Positions 26,200-35,360 of a stretch of DNA of 64,000 nt are shown here, piece by piece; within the stretch, counting starts at the first letter, position 1, and every line of letters starts with the position of its first letter. Below the pieces are notes generated by a model that did no database searches, was not told the origin of the DNA, and saw nothing but the letters and a program-made list of their open reading frames with translations. A program made the translations under genes and the position numbers. The DNA is from Clostridiales bacterium (lineage in GTDB: Bacteria; Bacillota; Clostridia; Lachnospirales; Lachnospiraceae), in contig JAHZHN010000004.1 of NCBI GenBank assembly GCA_019420275.1, positions 124,001 to 188,000 of the forward strand. Reading direction: 5' to 3'.

Positions 26200-26633
26200 A
26201 TATTTGCCGCAGCACGATGGCTCAGTTTGTTTTTCAGGATATGGTGAACAAACGTGGCCTGCAGGATAAATTTTATATTGATTCTGCTGCGACCAGCAGA
26301 GAGGAAATAGGAAATGGACCTCATTATGGAACAGTAAGCAAACTTCGTCAGGTGGGTGTTCCGATTTTAAAACATCATGCGGTGCAGATGACGAGACAGG
26401 ACTATGAAGATTATGATTTTCTGATTGGAATGGAACATTTTAATCTTCGGAATATGAAGCGGATTACTGGAGGAGATCCGGATGGAAAGATGCACTTGCT
26501 GCTGGATTTTTCCGAGCATCCAAGAGACATCGCAGATCCATGGTATACAGGAAACTTTGATGAGACGTATCGGGATGTAGTGGAAGGATGCGAAGCGCTG
26601 CTTTCCTATCTCCAGGAAAATTCTTATATATAG
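26169..26633 (+). CDS. low-molecular-weight protein-tyrosine phosphatase
   Basis: This 154-residue enzyme has the N-terminal active-site loop VCHGNICRS (CX5R, Cys near residue 8) and the general-acid segment DPWYTGNFDETY near residue 120. It dephosphorylates phosphotyrosine proteins or small phosphate esters in the cytoplasm. ATG 26169 is chosen because the family begins with this hydrophobic strand and AAGGAG lies upstream. The 5' end of this gene is the apparent target of the integrative elements to its left. It is convergent with the repair gene at 26639. Confidence 0.92.
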   Translation: MIKILFVCHGNICRSTMAQFVFQDMVNKRGLQDKFYIDSAATSREEIGNGPHYGTVSKLRQVGVPILKHHAVQMTRQDYEDYDFLIGMEHFNLRNMKRITGGDPDGKMHLLLDFSEHPRDIADPWYTGNFDETYRDVVEGCEALLSYLQENSYI

Positions 26634-26638
26634 TTGGA

Positions 26639-27391
26639 TTACTGAAATTCCGGCATGTGCTTTCGATACCATAGAGGAAGCATGTTTCGCTGGTATTTCG
26701 GATTTCGGCGTTCTTTGATGCCGATATTTTCAAAAAAGCCTTTCCATAATTCTGTAAATGGATCGTTTGTCTTTTGAGACAGGCGGTCCATTTCTTTTTG
26801 AGAAAGATCTGTCAGATAGTAATCACAGTCAGCTGGATGAACAATGGAAAGGTTTCTTGTATCATCAATGATCATCCAGTTCTCAGAGGGCAGCCGGTCT
26901 GCAAAATGAGGCGCCAGCAATGTCAGGACATTGGATTTTGGCTCAATGTGACTGATCAGAACTCGGCGCTCCATGTTGGAAAAACGAATAAATTCTTTGT
27001 GATAGTGGACTTCGTTGGCAACTTTTCGGTTCAGCTCAAAAATCCGCATGACAACAGGTTCCTGCAGATAATGAACGACAGAAGCGCCATAGTAAAAACC
27101 AGCTGCAGCAAACCGGTAAATGGCATCCAGTTTATCTTCCTGATCTGACATAGCGGCCTTATAGATCATAGAATAAGCATAGGGTGAAATCTTTTGCTGA
27201 ATGGAACGGATGACACTGGCAGTTTTGTCAGGATCAGAGTCCACATGACGGTATTCACAAAATAATTCCAGATTTCCCACTGGTTCTGTTTTCAGAAGAA
27301 CATTGGAGTGCCCCAGTCTGGAAGCCCAGGCATCATAAATACATGTCATCATATCATCAAATTGGTCTTTGCAGGTAAAAATTGTAGTCAT
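26639..27391 (-). CDS. putative DNA repair protein of the TIGR03915 type (partner of radical SAM protein)
   Basis: This 250-residue protein matches the family always found beside a radical-SAM DNA repair/modification protein. A DUF4130-type core shows FAAAGFYYGASVVHYLQEPVV, HYHKEFIRFS and a C-terminal LWKGFFENIGIKERRNPK segment. The tail resembles the end of uracil-DNA glycosylase fusions in other species. The radical SAM gene lies 19 bases upstream on the same strand, so the two form an operon behind SOS-like boxes. The chemistry is not established. Confidence 0.85.
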   Translation of the reverse strand: MTTIFTCKDQFDDMMTCIYDAWASRLGHSNVLLKTEPVGNLELFCEYRHVDSDPDKTASVIRSIQQKISPYAYSMIYKAAMSDQEDKLDAIYRFAAAGFYYGASVVHYLQEPVVMRIFELNRKVANEVHYHKEFIRFSNMERRVLISHIEPKSNVLTLLAPHFADRLPSENWMIIDDTRNLSIVHPADCDYYLTDLSQKEMDRLSQKTNDPFTELWKGFFENIGIKERRNPKYQRNMLPLWYRKHMPEFQ

Positions 27392-27410
27392 ATCTTAAAA
27401 TCCTTTCTGA

Positions 27411-28880
27411 TCATATCTGTCCCAGAATTGATTTCCGGGAATCTTCTGCCGTTATCTCGGATGAAAAATGCAAGTCATCGAATAAAGACAGCTGGCGATA
27501 AGTCTGAGGGTGTTCAATCTCCCAATTCTTTTTGGAATCCGTGCTGATCAGCTGACGGGTAATAAAATCTTCCTCAATTGGAATTCGGTGCATCATTTTC
27601 CCATTACAGGTAATGAAATATTTCGCTCTTTTCAGCACAACGCCTATTTTTTTCAGATGCTGGAAGTCAAGCGTTGTGCCTCTGCGGCTTTTCACAATCC
27701 GGCCTGCGGATTTGGTTCCGATCCCCGGGACTCGAAGCAAAGCAGCATAAGAAGCGCGGTTGATTTCTACCGGAAAGTGTTCCAGATGACGGAGAGCCCA
27801 GTCGCATTTGGGATCCAGAAGCAGATTAAAATTTGGCTGTTTTGGACTTAACAGTTCTTCTGCATGGAATCCGTAGAAGCGAAGAAGCCAGTCAGCCTGA
27901 TACAGCCGGTGTTCTCTAAGAAGAGGCGGTGCAGTGCCAATAGCAGGCAGCAGGGCATCTTCATTTAATGGCACGTAGGCTGAAAAAAAGACCCGTTTCA
28001 GATCGTACATCTGATACAGTTTCTGTGTCGCAGACAGAAGCTGCAGATCATTTTCTCCAGAGGCGCCAATGATCATCTGAGTGCTTTGGCCGGCAGGGAC
28101 AAAGGAAGTCTGACGTCTGGCAGAAGCAGGCAGCGATGTAGCAGACAAATCAGAATCAGAAGGCAGACGCCGGTAGGGATTTTCACGGAAAATTGTGTGA
28201 GGAAGGTATTTGCTGCTGTTGGAACGTTCCATTTGAGGATCTTTTCCAATGGCAAGACGATGGCTTATGATACCGTCCTGAATCTGGCGCAGAGGTTTTA
28301 CCAGGGTTTCCGGTTTTTTATGAGGTGCCAGTTTTGTGAGACTTTCTGTGGTGGGAAGTTCTATGTTGACACTCATCCGGTCTGCCAGATATCCGAGCCG
28401 AGTGATCAGTTCTTCTGGTGCTCCGGGAATTGCCTTTACATGAATATAACCGTTAAATTTGTATTTGGTCCGCAGCAGATAGATGGCTTGATATATCTGT
28501 TCCATAGTATAAGCAGGACTTTTGATAATGCCGGAACTTAAAAACAAGCCTTCGATATAATTGCGCCGGTAAAATTCCGTTACGAGAGTGCAGATTTCTT
28601 CCGGGGTAAAAGCAGCTCTTGGCTGGTCATTGCTGGAACGATTCAGACAATATTTGCAGTCGAAGATGCATTCATTGGTGAATAGAATTTTTAATAGGGA
28701 AATGCAGCGCCCGTCGGAAGCAAAACTGTGACAGATGCCGGCAGAGACGGTATTTCCAAGAGAGCCTTTCTTCCCACGGCGGCTGGAGCCGCTGGATGTG
28801 CAGGCTACATCATATTTGGCTGCATCGGCTAAAATGTTTAGTTTTTCCTGTAATGACATCTCATGAGACAAAGTCTTCAT
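27411..28880 (-). CDS. putative DNA modification/repair radical SAM protein (TIGR03916 type)
   Basis: This 489-residue protein carries the radical-SAM cluster motif CIFDCKYC (about residues 73-80), binding a 4Fe-4S cluster and SAM. A helix-hairpin-helix DNA-binding motif LRVPGIGTKSAGRIV lies near residue 385. ATG 28880 is chosen because GGAGG lies eight bases upstream. An in-frame extension to 28955 would cross the regulatory boxes. Three LexA-like boxes precede it, which supports a DNA-damage role. It is translated with the TIGR03915-type partner. Confidence 0.88.
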   Translation of the reverse strand: MKTLSHEMSLQEKLNILADAAKYDVACTSSGSSRRGKKGSLGNTVSAGICHSFASDGRCISLLKILFTNECIFDCKYCLNRSSNDQPRAAFTPEEICTLVTEFYRRNYIEGLFLSSGIIKSPAYTMEQIYQAIYLLRTKYKFNGYIHVKAIPGAPEELITRLGYLADRMSVNIELPTTESLTKLAPHKKPETLVKPLRQIQDGIISHRLAIGKDPQMERSNSSKYLPHTIFRENPYRRLPSDSDLSATSLPASARRQTSFVPAGQSTQMIIGASGENDLQLLSATQKLYQMYDLKRVFFSAYVPLNEDALLPAIGTAPPLLREHRLYQADWLLRFYGFHAEELLSPKQPNFNLLLDPKCDWALRHLEHFPVEINRASYAALLRVPGIGTKSAGRIVKSRRGTTLDFQHLKKIGVVLKRAKYFITCNGKMMHRIPIEEDFITRQLISTDSKKNWEIEHPQTYRQLSLFDDLHFSSEITAEDSRKSILGQI

Positions 28881-28892
28881 AGTACAAACCTC

Positions 28893-28962
28893 CGAATGTA
28901 TGTTCTGGTTATATGATAACATGAATCGAACGTATGTACAATAAAAATCGAACAAAAGTTCT
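28893..28962 (-). promoter_or_regulatory. three LexA(DinR)-like SOS boxes
   Basis: The Firmicutes SOS box is CGAAC-N4-GTTCG. CGAACAAAAGTTCT (28949-28962) keeps GAAC-N4-GTTC. CGAATGTATGTTCT (28893-28906) and CGAACGTATGTACA (28927-28940) each differ at one core base. They lie 13 to 82 bases before the radical SAM start codon. Confidence 0.7.
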
Positions 28963-29084
28963 GGAAATAAAACTGAATTGTGTATATAAAAGGAGAAGAA
29001 CTAAGATGTTAAAAGATAGGAAATCAGGCTTCCCTGGCTGTTCCAAAACAGGATGGAAGGATGGGGTTTTTCATAAGTTTTATC

Positions 29085-29133
29085 ATAAAAAATAAGTTCC
29101 CATCATTGGAAAATTTAGCTCCAATCATGGGAA
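29085..29133 (-). terminator. terminator of the galactose repressor gene
   Basis: On the minus strand TTCCCATGATTGGA pairs with TCCAATGATGGGAA (one mismatch), followed by CTTATTTTTTATG. It lies just after the LacI-family gene stop. Confidence 0.75.
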
Positions 29134-29147
29134 ACTGTCTGTTTCAG

Positions 29148-30158
29148 TTATAAGATTTCTCTTGGTTTTGTGCAGGAATCCCGGATTACCATAGAACATG
29201 GAAGGGTTAGCCTCACTGGTGTCTGATATTCCAGGGAAGTATCTTTGGATAAAAGTGTGATAAAGTGTGCTGCATACTCTCCCATAAATTCCGCCGGAGC
29301 GTGAACGGTAGTAAGCGGCGGATTGGAAAAGCCTGCCACGTTAATGTCATCAAATCCTACGATAGATACATCTTCCGGAACCTGATATCCGTTTTCATGG
29401 AGTGCCCGCATGGCGCCGAGCGCAATGGGATCACTGGCTGCAAAGACAGCAGTGGGAAGAGTGCCCAAGCGGATGAGTTCCTGCATCATTTGATAACCGG
29501 ATTCGGCAGAAAATTCATCTTCTTTGATATAAGGTTCAAAGATGAGATTGTGTTCCTGACAATAACGGAGGAAGACCTCCTTGCGTTCTTCAAAATAATA
29601 GGTATCATTTTCCAGACGTTCCTTTCCGCCCAGATATCCAATATGTGTGTGACCGAGATCGGTTAAGTAATCCATGACATCGGTGACTGCCTGGGTAAAA
29701 TCCAGTGAAATAGTATTGCATTGAATTCGGGATGTTTTCATATCCAGAAAAATAATGTTATTCGTAATTGTTTTAAATTGATCCATCATTGCCTGATCAA
29801 ATTTTCCAATACAAATGAGAGACTGGACTCCTTTAAGTGCCTCCATATAGTTGGAATCGCTGCGGAAAGTCCGGATGACTTCAATCTGCCGGCTGGCACA
29901 GTATGTTTCAATGCCGATGCGGATTGCCTGATAATATGGATCTTCCAGTTCCTGGAACATAGAATACCACTGAAATATGCCTAATGCTGTTGGAGCCGGT
30001 GCGGCTTTCTTTTTCATATAATGCAGTTCCTGTGCAATTTTCAGAATCCGGTCCCTGGTTTTACTGGTAACACTCAGAGTATCATCATGATTCAGGACGC
30101 GGGAGACAGTTGCGGCAGAAACGTTTGCTTTTTTTGCAATCTCTTTTATTGTTGCCAT
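29148..30158 (-). CDS. galR: LacI/GalR family repressor of galactose genes
   Basis: This 336-residue protein has the LacI-type HTH ATIKEIAKKANVSAATVSRVLN at its N-terminus and a periplasmic-binding-protein-like sensor (AVFAASDPIALGAMRAL, VSIVGFDDINVA). It is divergent from galK, with three TTTACTAAA sequences between them. It is therefore very likely the galactose-responsive repressor of the operon and of itself. The symbol is assigned by context. The inducer (galactose or a derivative) is inferred. Confidence 0.88.
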   Translation of the reverse strand: MATIKEIAKKANVSAATVSRVLNHDDTLSVTSKTRDRILKIAQELHYMKKKAAPAPTALGIFQWYSMFQELEDPYYQAIRIGIETYCASRQIEVIRTFRSDSNYMEALKGVQSLICIGKFDQAMMDQFKTITNNIIFLDMKTSRIQCNTISLDFTQAVTDVMDYLTDLGHTHIGYLGGKERLENDTYYFEERKEVFLRYCQEHNLIFEPYIKEDEFSAESGYQMMQELIRLGTLPTAVFAASDPIALGAMRALHENGYQVPEDVSIVGFDDINVAGFSNPPLTTVHAPAEFMGEYAAHFITLLSKDTSLEYQTPVRLTLPCSMVIRDSCTKPREIL

Positions 30159-30252
30159 AAGATTGTTCTCGCTTTCTTTCCAGAGTCAAAAATTTATTTT
30201 GAAATTATTATAACAAAGAACCAAAGGAAAAGGAAGAATAACTCTCTGAATA

Positions 30253-30306
30253 TTTACTAAAAACAAGGGTAAAAATTTACTAAAATAACTTGAAATATTT
30301 ACTAAA
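30253..30306. promoter_or_regulatory. three GalR operator-like repeats
   Basis: TTTACTAAA occurs at 30253-30261, 30276-30284 and 30298-30306, all in the same orientation, 22-23 bases apart (about two helical turns). Its reverse complement TTTAGTAAA matches GalR sites known from lactic acid bacteria. The third copy sits inside the galK promoter spacer. Confidence 0.7.
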
Positions 30307-30318
30307 TGGTGTTACGAT
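30290..30318 (+). promoter_or_regulatory. promoter of galK operon
   Basis: TTGAAA (30290-30295), 17 bases, then TACGAT (30313-30318), 42 bases before the galK start codon. An operator repeat lies between the boxes, consistent with repression by blocking polymerase. Confidence 0.65.
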
Positions 30319-30359
30319 AGGTTCAAGAAATAAAAAGGTCTTAGGAAGGAGATATAAGC

Positions 30360-31643
30360 ATGGCAAAGAGTACCGCGGAATTGAAAGATGCATTTAGAGA
30401 CGGAGCATATCAGGATTTATTAAGAGATATTTATGTAGATGAAGATATGCTGGAATATCAGAAGGAGCGTTACATCAGGGCTCTGGAAGCGTTTGAAGAG
30501 CTGTACGGAGAAAAAGAAGTGGAGATTTACAGTGCTCCGGGAAGAAGTGAAGTAGGAGGCAATCATACAGATCATCAGTATGGCAAGGTACTGGCAGCTT
30601 CGATTAATCTGGATGCTATAGCAGTTGCTGCAAAAACAGAGGATGGACAGATCAGGATCAAATCAGAAGGATATGAACCATTTGAGGTAAATCTGGATGC
30701 TCTTGATCTGGAGGAAAAAGAAAAGGGAACTTCAAAGGCATTGACCAAGGGTGTGGCCGCGAAATTAAAAGAAGAAGGATATGCCGTCGGGGGATTTCAG
30801 GCTTATGTGATCAGCGATGTGCTCAATGGAGCAGGAATGTCTTCTTCTGCAGCATTTGAAGTACTTCTTGGGAACATTTTTTCCGGTTTATACAATGATA
30901 TGAAAGTAGATCCGATTTTGATTGCCCAGATTGGACAGTATGCGGAAAATGTATATTTTGGAAAGCCATGCGGTCTGATGGATCAGATGGCTTCTTCCGT
31001 AGGAGGTCTTATCAATATTGATTTTAAAGATCCTAAACATCCCGCTGTAAAACAGGTGAAGGTTGATTTTGAGGAATATGGACATAGTCTCTGCATCGTA
31101 GATACCAAAGGATCCCATGCTGATCTGACGGATGATTATGCAGCGATTCCGGAAGAGATGAAAAAGGTGGCAAACTTTTTCGATGAGGATGTATTAAGAA
31201 AAGTAGATAAGAATGAATTTTATCTGAACCTGCCGAAGATCCGTGAGATTCTGGGAGATCGTGCGGTACTGCGTGCTATGCATTTATTTGAAGAGAACAA
31301 GAGAGTCGATGAGGAAGTGAAAGCGCTGGAAGAAGGAGATTTCGAAACCTTTAAAAAACTGGTAAAAGCATCTGGAGATTCCTCTTTCAAATATCTTCAG
31401 AATGTATATTCTGGACATGATCTTCAGAATCAGAGTGTATCCATTGGCCTTGCAGTCAGTGATGTGGCATTGGGAGACCGAGGCGTCAGCAGAGTCCATG
31501 GAGGCGGATTTGCCGGAACCATTCAGGCGTTTGTGCCGAATGATATTGTAGGAATGTATAAAGAGACCATAGAGCATGTATTTGGAGAAGGTTCCTGCCA
31601 TATTCTGAAGGTAAGATCATATGGAGGAATGAAGGTATTATAA
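30360..31643 (+). CDS. galK: galactokinase
   Basis: This 427-residue GHMP kinase phosphorylates galactose to galactose-1-phosphate, the first committed Leloir step. GRSEVGGNHTDHQ (about 61-73) is the galactokinase signature. The ATP-binding GAGMSSSAAFEV loop lies near residue 157, and a GGGFAGT loop near the C-terminus. AAGGAG precedes the ATG by nine bases. It is first in the galK-galM-galT-galE operon. Confidence 0.95.
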   Translation: MAKSTAELKDAFRDGAYQDLLRDIYVDEDMLEYQKERYIRALEAFEELYGEKEVEIYSAPGRSEVGGNHTDHQYGKVLAASINLDAIAVAAKTEDGQIRIKSEGYEPFEVNLDALDLEEKEKGTSKALTKGVAAKLKEEGYAVGGFQAYVISDVLNGAGMSSSAAFEVLLGNIFSGLYNDMKVDPILIAQIGQYAENVYFGKPCGLMDQMASSVGGLINIDFKDPKHPAVKQVKVDFEEYGHSLCIVDTKGSHADLTDDYAAIPEEMKKVANFFDEDVLRKVDKNEFYLNLPKIREILGDRAVLRAMHLFEENKRVDEEVKALEEGDFETFKKLVKASGDSSFKYLQNVYSGHDLQNQSVSIGLAVSDVALGDRGVSRVHGGGFAGTIQAFVPNDIVGMYKETIEHVFGEGSCHILKVRSYGGMKVL

Positions 31644-31644
31644 G

Positions 31645-32660
31645 ATGACAGAAATCAGAACAATAGAGCAGAGAGAAAATGGCATTTGCCTTTTCGAAAT
31701 GAAGAATGAATCCCTTCGTGTTATCACGACCAATCTTGGATGTCATATTTTATCGGTGTTCGCTAAAGACCGGGAGGGGAACGAGGCGGATGTAGTCCTT
31801 GGATTCAAAGATGTGGAAGACTGTCATCACGACGGGAGCTATATGGGAGCTCTTGTCGGGCGTGTGGCAAACCGCATTGGGAATGCAGAATTTCAGCTGA
31901 ATGGGAAAAAATACAAATTGGCGGCAAACAATGGAAAAATCATCTTCATGGCGGAGAAGCCGGATGGAATCAGAGATTATTTGACTATGAAGTAACAGAT
32001 CGGGGAATCTGTTTTCATTATCAGTCGCCGGATATGGAAGAAGGATATCCAGGAACTGTGGATTTGCAGGCAGATTATATATTAGAAAATAATGTACTGC
32101 GGATAGAATACAAAGCATGGGCCGATCAGGATACTCTGATTAATGTAACCAATCATACTTACTTTAATTTGTCAGGAGGAAGAGAAAAAATTTATCATCA
32201 CCAATTGATGATGAAAGCTGATCAAATTGCCTGTGTGGATGAAGATTGCCTGGCAGACGGAACATTTCTGGATGTAAAGGATACACCGTTTGATTTTCGG
32301 GATTTTCATGAAATCGGAGAACGGATTCATGAAGAACACGAGCAGCTGAAATTGGGCGGCGGGTATGATCATTCTTATCTTGTTTCACAGGAGTATGATC
32401 AGGCAGTTCTTTACGAACCGGTATCTGGAAGAAAGCTGACTATTTCTACGACACTGCCGTGCATCCAGCTGTATACAGGAAATTTCCTGGCCGGAGGATG
32501 TGATGGAAAACATGGGAAACCGTATGAAAACAGGGATGGAGTAGCGCTGGAAACTCAGTTTCTGCCGAATTCCATACATATTGAGAAAGAACCAAAAGTG
32601 ATTTTAAGAAAGGAAGAGCAGTATCAGTCTGTGACTTCCTATAAATTCGAGGTGGAATAA
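31645..32660 (+). pseudogene. galM: aldose 1-epimerase split by a one-base deletion
   Basis: The gene starts one base after galK. It encodes the mutarotase N-terminus (GALVGRVANRIGNAEF) until about 31935, then runs out of frame to a TAA at 31993-31995. A second frame resumes with FDYEVTDRGI and contains the family motifs TLINVTNHTYFNL, DGTFLDVKDTPFDF and GGGYDHSYL through to 32660. Adding one A to the five-A run at 31935-31939 would restore NGKNHLHGG, the family pattern, and a protein of about 338 residues. It may be an inactive gene, a sequencing error or slippage. Mutarotation also occurs spontaneously, so loss would be tolerable. Confidence 0.85.
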
Positions 32661-32661
32661 G

Positions 32662-34158
32662 ATGGATCTGCAAAAAGAGATTACAAAACTGGTACAATAT
32701 GGACTGGATCATGAACTGATCCAGCCGGAAGATAAGATTTATACGATCAATCAGTATCTGGAGATTTTTCATCTGGATGAATATGAAGAACCGGATATAT
32801 CCGGCGAAGAGATTGTCCTGGAAGATATTTTGAAGAATCTGCTGGATGCGGCTTATGACTGCTATATTATAAAAAGCAATGATGTGGTGACGAGGGATTT
32901 GTTTGATACAAAGCTGATGGGAGTCCTGGCAGCAAAACCAAGTCAGATTATAAAGGAGTTTTGGGATCAATATAAAAAAAGTCCGGAGACCGCCACGAAT
33001 TTCTTTTACAAGTTCAGTCAGGATATAGACTATATCAGAAGGTACCGGATTAAAAAAGATATGAGATGGACGGTTGACAGTCCTTATGGTGTCATTGATA
33101 TTACGATCAATCTTTCGAAACCGGAGAAAGATCCGAAAGCTATTGCAGCCGCAAAAAAGGCAAAGCAGAGTGCTTATCCGAAATGCCAGCTTTGCATGGA
33201 AAATGAAGGATATGCAGGCCGGATGAACCATCCGGCAAGGCAAAATCACCGTATCATTCCGCTGACGGTCCATGGAACAAAATGGGGATTTCAGTATTCT
33301 CCATATGTATACTATAATGAACATTGTATTGTTCTGAATGGGGAGCATGTGCCGATGAAGATTGATCGAAGTACATTCCAAAAATTATTTGATTTTGTGA
33401 AGCAGTTTCCTCATTATTTCCTTGGCTCCAATGCAGATCTTCCGATTGTAGGAGGATCGATCCTGACGCATGACCATTTTCAGGGCGGACATTATGAATT
33501 CGCGATGGAACGTGCAGAAATTGAAAAGGAAATTCATATTCCGGGATATGAAGATGTGGAGGCAGGAATTGTTCATTGGCCGCTGTCTGTAATCCGGATT
33601 CGTTCCAAAGATGAGAACCGGCTGATTGATTTGGCAGATCATATTTTGACAAAATGGCGCGGCTATACCGATGAAGAAGCGTATATTTTTTCAGAGACAG
33701 ATGGTGAACCGCATCATACGATTACGCCGATTGCAAGAAAAAAGGGAAATGTCTTTGAGTTAGATCTGACACTCCGCAGTAATCTCACAACGAAAGAGTG
33801 CCCTCTGGGGCTTTATCATCCGCACAGTGAATATCATCATATTAAAAAGGAAAATATTGGTCTGATTGAGGTTATGGGACTGGCAGTTCTTCCGTCCCGA
33901 CTAAAAAAGGAAATGGAATTGCTGGCAGAATGTCTGTTAGAACATAAACCGATGGAAAACTACGAAGAATTACAGAAACATATTGACTGGGTTCATGATT
34001 TTATGCCAAAATATAATGAGATAAACCAGGATAATGTGATGGATATCCTGAAAGAGGAGATCGGACAGGTATTTGTTAAAGTTCTGGAAGATGCTGGTGT
34101 ATATAAATGTACAGAGGAAGGAAGAAAAGCTTTCCTGAGATTTATAGAAATTTTATAG
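32662..34158 (+). CDS. galT: UDP-glucose--hexose-1-phosphate uridylyltransferase (Firmicutes type)
   Basis: This 498-residue enzyme exchanges UMP between UDP-glucose and galactose-1-phosphate. Its length fits the long GalT type of Firmicutes, unlike the 350-residue E. coli type. The histidine motif ILTHDHFQGGHYEF (near residue 270) and ENEGYAGRMNHPARQNHR (near 181) are typical. ATG 32662 comes just after the galM stop with AGGTGGAA upstream. It acts with galK and galE. Confidence 0.93.
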   Translation: MDLQKEITKLVQYGLDHELIQPEDKIYTINQYLEIFHLDEYEEPDISGEEIVLEDILKNLLDAAYDCYIIKSNDVVTRDLFDTKLMGVLAAKPSQIIKEFWDQYKKSPETATNFFYKFSQDIDYIRRYRIKKDMRWTVDSPYGVIDITINLSKPEKDPKAIAAAKKAKQSAYPKCQLCMENEGYAGRMNHPARQNHRIIPLTVHGTKWGFQYSPYVYYNEHCIVLNGEHVPMKIDRSTFQKLFDFVKQFPHYFLGSNADLPIVGGSILTHDHFQGGHYEFAMERAEIEKEIHIPGYEDVEAGIVHWPLSVIRIRSKDENRLIDLADHILTKWRGYTDEEAYIFSETDGEPHHTITPIARKKGNVFELDLTLRSNLTTKECPLGLYHPHSEYHHIKKENIGLIEVMGLAVLPSRLKKEMELLAECLLEHKPMENYEELQKHIDWVHDFMPKYNEINQDNVMDILKEEIGQVFVKVLEDAGVYKCTEEGRKAFLRFIEIL

Positions 34159-34173
34159 AAAGGCGGATGAAGG

Positions 34174-35166
34174 ATGAAGATTTTAGTGTTAGGAGGAGCC
34201 GGATATATTGGTTCCCATACAGTGTATGAGCTGATCGATGCGGGAGAAGAAGTTGTTATCATTGATAACCTTGAGACAGGACATATCGAGGCAGTGCATC
34301 CGAAAGCTAAGTTTTATCAGGGAGATTTAAGAAACCGCGAGTTTGTTGACAGTGTACTGGATCAGGAAAAAGATATTGATGCAGTCATTCATTTTGCGGC
34401 GAATTCTCTGGTTGGAGAGAGTATGGTAAAACCACTTAAATATTATGACAATAACCTTTGCGGAACCAAGACTATGCTGGAGTCTTTGGTTGCACATGGA
34501 ATTGACAAGATCGTATTTTCTTCTACTGCTGCAACTTACGGAGAACCTGAGAAGGTGCCAATTGTAGAGACTGATAAGACAGAGCCGACCAACACATATG
34601 GAGAAACAAAATTGTCCATGGAAAAGATGTTTAAATGGGTAGGGAAAGCTCATGGACTCCGTTATGTATCCCTTCGCTATTTTAATGCCTGCGGTGCTCA
34701 TGTAAGCGGTGAGATTGGAGAAGCACACAATCCGGAAACACATCTGATTCCATTAATCTTACAGGTTCCGAATGGACAGAGAGAAGCCATCAGTATCTTT
34801 GGAACGGATTATGATACAAAAGATGGCACTTGTGTACGAGATTATATCCATGTAACAGATCTTGCCCAGGCTCATATCCTGGCAGTGAAATATTTGATGG
34901 AAGGAAATGAAAGCAATATTTTCAATCTTGGAAACGGTGTAGGATTTACAGTAAAAGAAGTAATTGAAACTGCAAGAAAGGTAACAGGAAAACCGATCAA
35001 AGCCATTGAAGAAGGACGTCGTGCAGGTGATCCGGCAACGCTGATCGCATCCAGCGAAAAAGCAAAAACAGTTCTTGGATGGAAACCAGAACATGCGGAT
35101 CTGGAGGAAATCATTGCTACCGCATGGAAGTGGCACAGCACACATCCAAACGGGTACAGCAAATAA
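34174..35166 (+). CDS. galE: UDP-glucose 4-epimerase
   Basis: This 330-residue short-chain dehydrogenase-type enzyme interconverts UDP-galactose and UDP-glucose with bound NAD. GGAGYIGSH (residues 7-15) binds NAD. SSTAATYG is followed by the catalytic YGETK (YxxxK). The YFNACGA and RDYIHVTDLAQAH segments are family-specific. AAAGGCGGA lies before the ATG. It closes the galactose operon, with a terminator about 75 bases downstream. Confidence 0.95.
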   Translation: MKILVLGGAGYIGSHTVYELIDAGEEVVIIDNLETGHIEAVHPKAKFYQGDLRNREFVDSVLDQEKDIDAVIHFAANSLVGESMVKPLKYYDNNLCGTKTMLESLVAHGIDKIVFSSTAATYGEPEKVPIVETDKTEPTNTYGETKLSMEKMFKWVGKAHGLRYVSLRYFNACGAHVSGEIGEAHNPETHLIPLILQVPNGQREAISIFGTDYDTKDGTCVRDYIHVTDLAQAHILAVKYLMEGNESNIFNLGNGVGFTVKEVIETARKVTGKPIKAIEEGRRAGDPATLIASSEKAKTVLGWKPEHADLEEIIATAWKWHSTHPNGYSK

Positions 35167-35241
35167 TTGTTGGCTGGGTTAATGCCCGTTCCGATATGAT
35201 GGAGAGTCGGAATCAGCAGGAAAGTGAAAAATTTAAGAACA

Positions 35242-35275
35242 GACAGGAAATGATTGGATTTCCTGTCTTTTTTTT
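35242..35275 (+). terminator. rho-independent terminator of the gal operon
   Basis: GACAGGAAA pairs with TTTCCTGTC across an eight-base loop, followed by eight or more T. Confidence 0.92.
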
Positions 35276-35360
35276 ATGCAAAAGGGAAAAGAAACTGCTT
35301 TGGGATACTTTTTTGTTGTATAATAAAATAGCAGTATAGAGAAAAAAGGAGGAAAAATTT

